Part shown: positions 56,116 through 64,000 of the stretch, in pieces | Layout: the number at the start of each line of letters is the position of its first letter | Numbering within the stretch: position 1 is the first letter of the stretch | Source: Proteles cristata cristata | Taxonomy: Eukaryota > Chordata > Mammalia > Carnivora > Hyaenidae | Assembly: GCA_017311185.1 (NCBI GenBank) | Contig: JAESUZ010002694.1 | Coordinates: 496,001-560,000 of the forward strand | Length of the DNA stretch: 64,000 bases | Direction of reading: 5' to 3' | The notes under the pieces: model-generated | The model's input: only the letters and a program-made list of their open reading frames with translations | The model's database searches: none | What the model was told of the DNA's origin: nothing | Translations under genes and position numbers: made by a program

Positions 56116-57590
56116 AAGAATTCTTCATGTTGCTGCTCTTTCTTTCCTTTAAATATAAGCCTCAAAGTTGCTAGTTGCTATGGGAAGTCTAATTACTTCT
56201 AATGACTGGAGAAAACCTGTGACTGACTGTGCTCTTCAATGTGACAAAGACAAGAGCTGCTCAAATTCACTCTGTACTTATTATATTCACTCTGAATGCA
56301 TTGTCTTTTCTCATATACAGCTTGAGCTCTGAGCCAGAGACAGGTTGAAAGGCATCCAGTAATCAGGGCAGAGATCTGAAGCAGTGGAGACATAACCAGT
56401 TCAAGCAAAAGTAGAGGAATAGGAGGCCTTCTTCTCTGAACGGAACATAATTCATCATCACAAACCATCACAAGCAATTTGTTCATGGGAAATCAATGCA
56501 GTCCTCCAGCCAATACCTTCTTAACCTTTTCTCTACTCTGTCATTCCCAGCAAACTAATTACTTGGGACTCTCAGAAACTCAAATGATAAAAATAAAGGG
56601 GATTTCACATTAGAGAAGACACTAGTTCATTTAATTCAGGATCCTGTTTTTATAATACTCGTAGGGGTCAGTTTTGAGAAGTATGTAATGATTCTTTCGG
56701 ATGTCTACATAAAAATCGTCATTCTTACACTACTTGAATTGGTTTAAGTGTTCTGCTTATAGCCTGTACAAGAATGTGTGGACTACTGTGTTCCTGGACT
56801 CTAGAAAAATGCCTTATGACCTCTCACTCCAGAAAATTTTTTTAAATAAATAAAAGTTGAAACTGAATAAATTTTTATTCTGGTTTCAGTTTTATCTTTT
56901 TGATAACTTTGCTTCTAGAAAGCCCAGCCATGAAGGAATGCATGCTGAGAACTGTAATTTTAAAAGAAAGATAAACCACAAGTGGATAAGCACTTCTGTG
57001 TTTACACAGGGGAGTACTATGCAGTGATAAGAATGAACAAGGTACAGCTACAACCAACAATATGGACACAACACACAAGCATAATGTTGAATAAACGGAG
57101 CCACATGCTATGCTAGTAAGTGATGGTTCTATTTACATCATCCACATGTTTGGAATAATTCAAAGTGATTCAAAATGATTGCAGTCTTATTCCATTTTTA
57201 TAGCAATCAAAAGCAACGTATATAGCGTAAAATTCAAGATAATGGTAACTTTTGATGGAGCAAGTGAAGAGTTCTGGGCTGCCAGAAATCTGAGTTCTGG
57301 TCAGATGGAGATGTGGGCAAGATGTACAATTATGATCGTTCCCTTTTTGATGTATATCATAAGATAACAAATTGCTTAAATTATTGAAGACTTAAAATAT
57401 GTTTGAAGCAAAGCCGTTTACTCTTGTATGGAGACAATTGTGTTTTCATACCATTTTTTTGCACATAAAAACATAAGAAGAAACAATATATTCATGCCAT
57501 CTGATTAATTTACTCGAGGTTAACTCTACATGAAGTTGGAGACACTGTGATTTTGTACATTATCTTCTGTGTTTGTGCCAAGAAAACACC
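56116..57590. other. Unique DNA, no gene seen
   Basis: No recognised repeat apart from a possible old L1 trace at 56985-57140 (GGAGTACTATGCAGTGATAA). Frames at 56199-56486 (minus) and 57179-57367 lack support. Confidence 0.4.
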
Positions 57591-57592
57591 CT

Positions 57593-57599
57593 ATAAAAT
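57593..57599 (+). promoter_or_regulatory. TATA-box-like TATAAAA
   Basis: A perfect TATAAAA in ACCCTATAAAATGGCAG, 11 bases upstream of a CpG-enriched open frame. Only sequence resemblance; no other promoter element identified. Confidence 0.2.
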
Positions 57600-57609
57600 G
57601 GCAGATTAG

Positions 57610-57897
57610 CAAGAGGCAGCGCAGGGGTTGCAAAGAACTCCCATTGTCACCGACAGCTTTGCGGTGGACATACGTCTCCCACGCAGCCATTTCACACTAG
57701 CTCATCAGATTAGAGAGCTGAGCGCTGAAGAGCTGTGGTGGGAACTGCCCACAGGGGCGACGCGTGGGTGCCACTGTGCTCAGCACCGAGTCGCAAGCTT
57801 GCTGAGCACGGGAGAGCTGCCTCCTGATGTGATGCCTTGTCTCCTATACTTTGCTTACAACACCGAAGACCGAAAATGGTTGTCCCAAAGGCTCTAA
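57610..57897 (+). other. CpG-enriched 95-codon open frame
   Basis: Open from just after a TAG at 57607 to TAA at 57895. There is no ATG near its 5' end (first in-frame ATG near the 3' end), so as a protein it would need splicing or a non-AUG start. It includes DSFAVDIRLPRSHFTLAHQI and ELPPDVMPCLLYFAYNTEDR. It has clearly more CpGs (for example GGGGCGACGCGTGGG) than flanking DNA. No family recognised and no good acceptor upstream. Could be an unrecognised retrocopy, a conserved noncoding element or chance. Confidence 0.25.
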
Positions 57898-58417
57898 ATG
57901 ATGCAAATACGTGTACTGCTTGATCTTTCAAGGGTCTTGAGACAAGTACAGGAAGTATTTTCAACCTCTGGATCGTCCACATTTGTTAAAACTTCATATT
58001 TTTTATCTTGAAATAGCAGACAGTTTGACATCATTGGGTCTGTATTCGCAGGAAGCAAAAAGATGCTTAATGAGTAAACGCCGCCCCCTTGAAAAAGGGT
58101 AACCTATCCGTGGGTTCAGAACGTCAGTCAATGTTTTTTATTAGCTTCCCAGCAGCGATGTCAAACACCAGTTGACAGTTGTCATTTGCTTGAACAACTA
58201 CTTTTTATGGAAGAGAAATACGTCTTATGACAAAATCCCTCTCCCAAGTAGGAAAATAAATTTACACTTCGAGGCTGCACATCTCAGGGAAGCTTGGTGG
58301 GCACTCTGTTTTGTTTCAAGTGAAGGCTGTTTTTAGAATTTAATATGCAAAAAAATAAAACGTCATTTATCTTAAACTAAGACGGTTTCGCTCATTTGCA
58401 ACGTGCTTGGCCCCCAG

Positions 58418-58658
58418 AGAGAGCCAAATAGAAAATGTCTGTCCTGAAAAATCTCATGTATTTTACAAATCATACCCTGACTCTAGCTTAAGTGAGTTTA
58501 TAGAAAAGATATATGTAGGGGAGAAAAACAATCACCAAAAAGGTGAATGTCACCCTTGCAAAAAGATGAAAATTAAAGAAGGATCTGGAGCAGCTGAAAG
58601 AGAAACTAAAAAAGAAATGGAAGCATATTCACAAATAACTACAGAGAACAGTTCCTGA
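58418..58658 (+). other. Candidate 3'-terminal coding exon
   Basis: A plausible acceptor (pyrimidine-containing tract ending TTGGCCCCCAG at 58417) opens an 80-codon frame (with ENVCPEKSHVFYKSYPDSSL and SEFIEKIYVGEKNNHQKGEC) ending in TGA at 58656. AATAAA follows at 58673. The frame is hydrophilic and Lys/Glu/Ser-rich. An alternative reading as an internal exon would use the donor AAAAAG|GTGAAT at 58543. I cannot name the protein. AT-rich DNA gives such combinations by chance, so confidence is low to moderate. Confidence 0.35.
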
Positions 58659-58672
58659 CTACCTTTGTCTTT

Positions 58673-58678
58673 AATAAA
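58673..58678 (+). terminator. AATAAA polyadenylation-signal-like hexamer
   Basis: Canonical AATAAA 14 bases after the stop of the candidate exon at 58418-58658. The hexamer is common in AT-rich DNA. Confidence 0.25.
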
Positions 58679-58679
58679 A

Positions 58680-59358
58680 ACGTCAAATGTAAAGACTGGC
58701 ATAGACAGACCACAAAAGCCCCTGCAGGTTCACAAGAAGAAAGATAAAAGGTTGGGCATAAAAACGTCCAAGAGCGTGTCTTGGAAACAGTAGCACTGTG
58801 CATTTAGGGGGTGACAAACATATTCCCTCAAACCTAGAATTCCCACCCGAATTGGCTGAGTGTGAACACGGGACCTGATCAGCAGAGACCAGTCAGAGCT
58901 CGGCACCCTGGGCTCCATACTGACCTGGATTAAAGCAGTCTCAGACCTGCCCTCAATAGAAAATTTCTTGGGCTGTGGGGAGTAGCTTACTACATCAGGA
59001 CCTATTGTTTAGGAACATTCCAGTACCAAATAAAAAAATTACTTTTGGTATAGTGGCTCCCTAGAGCCTGGCTGCAAACTGCTTTTCCACTTGTGTTTAA
59101 GTAGAAGTGTGACTCCAAAAGAAAATAAATTCTTTTGTTGTTTCTGATGAAGAATGTGAGTTAAGTTAAAATAACACAAATGTTTGATTTCATAGTTTCT
59201 GATGATTGATCTGATGATTGGTTATTTTGTGTGCCTCGTGCTGCTGCATACAGTTGAAGGTTGCCCAGAATTGCAATGCAAACCCCCAGTAAACACTCTG
59301 CCTGCTCTTGTAGGCACTTATATCTTTATTGATGTCATTTTCAGCTCTTGTGCATTAG
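58680..59358. other. Unique DNA, no gene seen
   Basis: Nothing recognised beyond short frames. Confidence 0.4.
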
Positions 59359-59454
59359 CTTGAAAAAGGCCGGGAGTTCCAAGTGGCAATGGAATGCAAA
59401 GAGGGATTTTTGTCTTCTGGAGACTTCATCTGGATTCCTGTGAAGGCGGGAACA
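59359..59454 (+). other. Candidate 96-nt exon
   Basis: Acceptor TGTGCATTAG follows a T-rich tract (TTTATTGATGTCATTTTCAG a little upstream). The donor is AACA|GTGAGT. The 32-codon frame between them is fully open, a multiple of three, and reads LEKGREFQVAMECKEGFLSS then GDFIWIPVKAGT; it stops soon after the donor (GTG AGT CCT TAG). The composition looks like protein rather than AT-rich noise. No family recognised. Its phase does not join directly to the candidate at 58418. Confidence 0.33.
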
Positions 59455-59807
59455 GTGAGTCCTTAGTTAGGGAAAGCTTAGTTCTAGATTACAGCTTTTT
59501 CCTTGGTGGGGGGAGAAAAAGGGCCACAATGGTGGTAGACCTAGGAAACAGTCACTTGCTTGTTTTGATTCAAGTGTAAGGAAAATTACTTTGAAGACCA
59601 GTGGGAGAGGTGAATTTGGATTTAAATTTGATCAAAACAAAGCAAAGCCAGCATTCAAAGGTCATTCTCTGCTGACTAACACTGGCAAAATCCTTTTAAA
59701 TTAGCAGAAATTGAGGTCTTGAGTCTAAGACCTTATTTGGCCCTACCTCCTAAAGCATTTCCAAATGTAGCATTAGGAATGGAGATTTGACTTGTCAAAG
59801 CAGAAAA
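59455..59807. other. Unique DNA, no gene seen
   Basis: Would be intronic if the exon at 59359 is real. Nothing else recognised. Confidence 0.4.
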
Positions 59808-59827
59808 TGCACTGGACAAGTTTTAAA

Positions 59828-60029
59828 ATATTTTCAATATTTTGATTTATTTTTGAGAGACAGAGCATGAGCAGAGGAGGAGCAGAGAGGGAGGGAGACA
59901 GAGTCCAAAGCAGGCTCCAGGTTCTGAGCTGTCAGTACAGAGCCTGACCCAGGGCTTGAACTGATGAACCATGAGATCATGACCGAGCTTAAGTCAGATG
60001 CTTAACCAACTGGGCCACCCAGGTACCCC
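59828..60029 (-). mobile_element. CAN/SINEC SINE, older type, reverse
   Basis: Target duplication TGCACTGGACAAGTTTTAAA/TGCACTGGACAAATTTAAA (59808-59827, 60030-60048), slightly diverged. Head GGGCCACCCAGGTACCCC. Confidence 0.95.
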
Positions 60030-60048
60030 TGCACTGGACAAATTTAAA

Positions 60049-60690
60049 CCGACAAGGAAGAGTTTATTTGAGACTACTACAGCACAGAAAGAGACCAGAA
60101 CTGAGTCTAAATTGAATTTCACTGGAGCATAAGACTGGGGTTTTTACAAACTGGGGTCCAGGGGAAATTGTATGCTTTCTGCTTGCTGATTGGTTTTAGC
60201 CAAAGTAAGAGAAAACTTTTTCCTCTTGAGAGGAGGTAGTGTTGTGGTTTGGAGCTAGGAACCTGATGAAGTTAGATCCTACCCTCCCGTAGGAGCTGGG
60301 GACCTATCTTTCTTGATGACATTTCAGAGGGACAACTCCTGAGTCCTTGAGAAAGACACGCCTGAATTGCACAAGTGTCAAGAGGCTTTTAAAAAGATTT
60401 GCGTCTCAAAAGGCAGAGAAGAATTTACAATGACAAGTTGTCTAAAGTAAATGTTCTAAGAAAAAGGAGGTCAGTGTCCTAGAGTCAGGAAGAAGCCTAA
60501 GGTTTGGTCCAGCTCACGGATCATTAAGGCAGTCTTGCTCAGACCTCAGAGCACCCCGCTTCAACTTTTATTGTTCTGTTTCCTGCTTAGAACCTCATTG
60601 TTTATGTCATCGTTTGTATGAATATATCAAGTATTAAGAAATATATTGCACTTTTTTAAGTGTTCAGAACAGTACCAAAGCATCACAAAG
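60049..60690. repeat. Possible old LTR-like or unique DNA
   Basis: Contains CTTGCTGATTGGTTTTAGCC (a CCAAT-type motif in reverse) and TCTTGATGACATTTCAGAGG, giving an LTR-like impression, but I could not place it in a family. No open frame of note. Confidence 0.25.
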
Positions 60691-60840
60691 GAATTGGTAA
60701 AGCAGGATTTTCACAAAGGTATTTGAAATTTGAGAACTGGGTTCAGAGTCTTGGCTCTGATATTACTGGTCACATAGCCTTGGGAAGCTAAGCCAGGAGA
60801 GTTTTCATATCCACAAAAGGAATTTTTTTTTTAAGTGAAT
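60691..60840 (+). repeat. MIR SINE fragment
   Basis: ACTGGGTTCAGAGTCTTGGC, TCTGATATTACTGGTCACAT and AGCCTTGGGAAGCTAAGCCA match the central MIR core in order. Confidence 0.6.
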
Positions 60841-61074
60841 TGAATGAAAAGCAGACACTTCTCCAATTCTATTTATTGGAAACTAAAGAGACCTCTGGGT
60901 GTCACCCTCACCCCTGCCACCAACCATGATGCCCACCTCCTGGTGTCCATGCTTTTATGTAACCCCCTCCCCTTGGTACTGTCCGTGCTGCTTGTGAAAG
61001 AGGAGACAAGATGTCAGGGAACTTGTGATGTCTGGGTGCTGTGGGAAGGCTCCCCTGACAGAACCAGATTTTTA

Positions 61075-61190
61075 TCCAGGGCACATCTCTTAGCTCCTTG
61101 TGAGCCTGGGAAGTGACTGTCTTCCTGAATCTCAATTTACCCACCTACAAAATGCAGGAATGATTCCAAAATGCCCATTCAGTTGAAGCA
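61075..61190 (+). repeat. MIR-like fragment
   Basis: GAGCCTGGGAAGTGACTGTC, CTGAATCTCAATTTACCCAC and AAAATGCAGGAATGATTCC resemble the MIR 3' half; possibly the same element as 60691-60840, split by inserted DNA. Confidence 0.4.
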
Positions 61191-61819
61191 ACCAGGGCAC
61201 TGCAAACACTTGAGAAGCTTGTCATTTCAAAAGTTTAGAAGCACCTACCTCTTTTCCGTGTACACTTTAGTTGATGAAATGACTTAACACATTCTTTTTT
61301 TACATTTCTCCTTGTGTCGCTCATGATACTTACATTTTTGCTGAGTATTTCATGCTATGTGACTTCTTTGAGGCTGAATATTGCTCTAGACACAGAGGAA
61401 AAATACTGCTTAAAACAAAAAGGGCAGATTGTAAAGCACATCATTTGTTGCCGTATGAAATATGCAATGAAGAGTATAATTAACTCGATCACGTTTAAAC
61501 ATGGTTGAAGGGGAAACATTGCTGTGAGGTCCAGAAGAAGGCTGTCTTGTTGTTTCCCTTCTTCCAAGAATAGGAAATTTATCTTCTCAAAATGTTTGAT
61601 CACAGTTGCAAACCCTCCTCAAGTCTTAACTGATTCTGAAATCGTGGCATCTTTACTGTCTGCGAAGCTTATTCAAAATATATTTGCCCCAGAAGCTCCC
61701 AAAATGTTTTGGAAAACTGGGTGGATCCTGCCATGAGTTCCAGACAGCATCTAAAACGAACTTAAATAATTTGTAAAATTGTAATTTTCAGTAATCAACA
61801 TTGTAGAGCAAAACAGCTA
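61191..61819. other. Unique DNA, no gene recognised
   Basis: A 70-codon frame at 61524-61736 (GTG-started, with ITVANPPQVLTDSEIVASLL) has an overlapping minus-strand frame of similar length and no splice sites; treated as chance. Confidence 0.35.
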
Positions 61820-61832
61820 CATTTTTCTTTTA

Positions 61833-62071
61833 TTTATTTTTAAATGTTTATTTATTTTTTTATTTTTGAGAGAGAAAGAGAGCAAGAGCAGTGGAGGGGT
61901 GGAGAGGGAGAGGGGGTGGAGACAGAGAGATAGAGAGAGAGAGAGAGAGAGGGAGGGAGAGAATCCCAAGCAGTCTCTGTGCTGAGAGCAGAGAGCCATT
62001 ATGGGGTCAAACTCATGAACTATGAGATCCGTGAACTGAGTGGAAGTCAGACAGTCAACCAACTGAGCCTC
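61833..62071 (-). mobile_element. CAN/SINEC SINE, reverse, head-truncated
   Basis: Target duplication CATTTTTCTTTTA at 61820-61832 and 62072-62084. The head ends at CAACTGAGCCTC, so the first dozen bases are missing, consistent with incomplete reverse transcription. It has an expanded GA tract. Confidence 0.92.
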
Positions 62072-62239
62072 CATTTTTCTTTTAAGTACGCGTGAAAGAT
62101 ACACATGACATAGTGGTTTGATACTTTCAATTCAACTTAAAAAATAAATGCTTGAGATCTTTATTAGCATTTAGAAACATTACATCATTTTCTTATTTTC
62201 CTTGAATCATAATTCTGTCTCAGTTTCTATCAATGATTC

Positions 62240-62880
62240 AATAAGCTTTTAAATTTTAGAATAGTTTCAGATTTACAGAAAATTTACAAAGATAACACTG
62301 AGTCCCATGAATTTCATACAGAATTTACCATATTACTGATAAATTATATTAGGAAAATCTTACATTAGTACTAATGAACCAATACTGACACATTAACTTT
62401 AACTAAATTCGATACTCCTCTTAGTTTTTATCTAATGATCTAATGTCCTCTTAATGGTTTACTGTCCCATCCAGAGTACCATGTGGCACTGAGTTATCAT
62501 GTCCTGTGAGATTTTTTTGGCTGTGACAATTCCCGAGTCATTTTTGCTTCTGATAGGCTTACTAGTTTTGAGGCGCACTAGTGAGTATTTTGTACACTGC
62601 CCTTCAATTTGGATTTGTCTGATGTTTTCCTCACCAGTAGACTGGGCTTGCTTTCCTTCTGGGGTAAAGTGACATTCTCATCACATCCTCTCAAGGGTGC
62701 GGAATGGCCCCCTGGCTTCTTACTGTCGATACTGGCCTCGGTCATGTGCTGCACTTTTGTCCTGTTTGTCCATCACAACGTAGTCCCGTTCTGTCCTCTT
62801 CAGGAAGCAGTCACTGTGGGCAGCACACAGTCGGGCAGGGAGCTACCCGTAGTAGTCACAGAGGCTGCATGTGAGTGAGA
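62240..62880 (-). mobile_element. Old L1 3'-UTR fragment, reverse
   Basis: Blocks in the order of an old L1 3' UTR read backwards: AATAGTTTCAGATTTACAGA, GAACCAATACTGACACATTA, GTCCTGTGAGATTTTTTTGG, GGATTTGTCTGATGTTTTCC and CAGGAAGCAGTCACTGTGGG. The 89-codon frame at 62609-62878 lies within it and is not a gene. Confidence 0.7.
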
Positions 62881-64000
62881 ACAGGGGCTGTATCAGGAGC
62901 TCGGTTGTGGCCTCTCAGTTTTGCTGTGAATGTAAGACTTCTCTGAAATATAATATCTATTATTTTTTTAAATTAGTAGGAGATTTTCCTCCCAGAAGCA
63001 GCCCCAAACCTGGTGGAATACATTCCTTGAAGTGCAAACATTTATTGGAGTTCTTCACTAGATTTTTCCAAGCAAAGATGTTCAGCAGTTGGTTAAGTAA
63101 GAAATACCTCGTCTTTGAGAGGAGAGAAGGGTCAGTCAAGAAGCATTGAAATTCTGACTTAGATGGAATGGAATTTAAGAGGTTCCCTGGAGACATGTGA
63201 AGCAGAGATGGGGCTGGTAGTGCTGGTCCACAAGTTCACCACATTTTTCTGAAGACCCAGATTCTCTCTTCTCATTTTCCAAAGTAATCTCATTCAGAAT
63301 GCCTTTGGAGTTCTGAATCCGACCTCTCATTCTTTTTTACAGTCATTGTTTTAGTGGCCACTCAAAATTAATAGCATGGTTTGAATGCCAGATAGATAAT
63401 GTGTTTGTTAACTTGCAAAGTAACACCTGTTAGCCATTGCCTCAGCACACAGCAGGGCTGCCAAGTCAATACATTAAGTACCAGTTCTGCTCTACCAGGA
63501 AGAAGCTGAGGCAGAAAGATTAAAGGGAAGGTTGGAGCCTGCTGAAATTTGGGTAGGAATGGCCCGAAGTGGATGCCTATGGAGTTTCAGTTCCATATTC
63601 ATCATATTAATCTCCCCGTTTCCAAGGGCATTTAATTATGCTGTCTATTTTCCACCTTGTTCTTGTCTGAGGACATATACTTTTTGGTAGGGTCATCATT
63701 GCCATTAACTTCATGACTTAACAACGCTTGAGGACTACTTAACTTTCAATAAGTTATTTTTTGATCATCAGGCTCAAAATGTTGGGATGGGGGGTGGTGG
63801 GATGGGTGAGATTTTTGCTTTTACAGCATTCTATTGTATGCCTTCCAGTGTCTTCTTATTTTTTTTTTTAGTTCTTTGAGTATAAAATTACATATATTTC
63901 CACATATATTGATGTCTTCTATGTTCCTAATATCCTCACATAGAACTTAGTTTTTATTCCCAATCACCAACTGTGTGAGGTCATTAAGACCAGCATGTAG
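62881..64000. other. Unique DNA, no gene recognised
   Basis: Short frames on both strands only (for example 62871-63149, which begins in the L1 fragment). No repeat, exon or regulatory site that I can support. Confidence 0.4.

Noticed and set aside
1..64000. CRISPR array, bacterial operon or phage genes
   Set aside because: No spaced direct repeats, no ribosome-binding-site-led gene strings; the window is clearly mammalian repeat-rich DNA.

Overview
This window looks like nuclear DNA from a carnivoran mammal, most likely a feliform (cat, hyena, mongoose or civet group). The main evidence is about 34 copies of the carnivore tRNA-Lys-derived CAN/SINEC element. Most have an intact head (GCGCCTGGGTGGCT), a T/C-rich middle, an A-rich tail and, in many cases, perfect or near-perfect target-site duplications. 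The youngest copies share features (GCTGACTGCCAGCTC in the middle, CTAGAAATAA before the tail) that differ from the domestic-cat consensus as I remember it, so the exact family is uncertain. The base composition is AT-rich and there is no dense gene content.

I found no protein-coding gene that I can identify. The long open frames mostly belong to L1 retrotransposons or to antisense or chance frames inside repeats. The layout is: an MLT1-type LTR fragment (1-345); a nearly full-length, inactive L1 on the minus strand carrying four nested SINEs (1508-9008); a MIR and a second MLT1-type LTR (9400-10260); an old plus-strand L1 interrupted by a younger L1 3' end (12540-15010); an older L1 piece at 17950-18640; an old minus-strand L1 with a large internal deletion and nested SINEs (20455-25417); a third MLT1-type LTR and a MER5A hAT element (29740-30612); an old plus-strand L1 spanning roughly 34340-38110 with five SINEs inside it; a CpG-dense 340-bp tract joined to a truncated SINE (41966-42420); MIR and L2 fragments (43490-45110); L1 3' ends (46418-47550, 53335-54440, 55018-55535, 62240-62880); and unique AT-rich DNA between them.

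The most interesting non-repeat signals are a few exon-like segments on the plus strand: 19498-19554 (57 nt with a strong acceptor and donor and one open frame), 20325-20357 (phase-compatible with it), 26748-26869, 58418-58658 (acceptor, open frame, stop, AATAAA) and 59359-59454. They could be exons of a long gene or lncRNA whose introns fill this window, or chance matches. I could not assign them to a known protein. Also notable are a CpG-enriched open frame behind a TATAAAA box (57593-57897), a 47-bp perfectly alternating purine-pyrimidine tract likely to form Z-DNA (31703-31749), and composite or deleted retroelement structures at 21640 and 23305-23955. L1 and SINE boundaries are by eye. 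Those fixed by target-site duplications are good to a few bases; old repeats may be off by tens to hundreds of bases.
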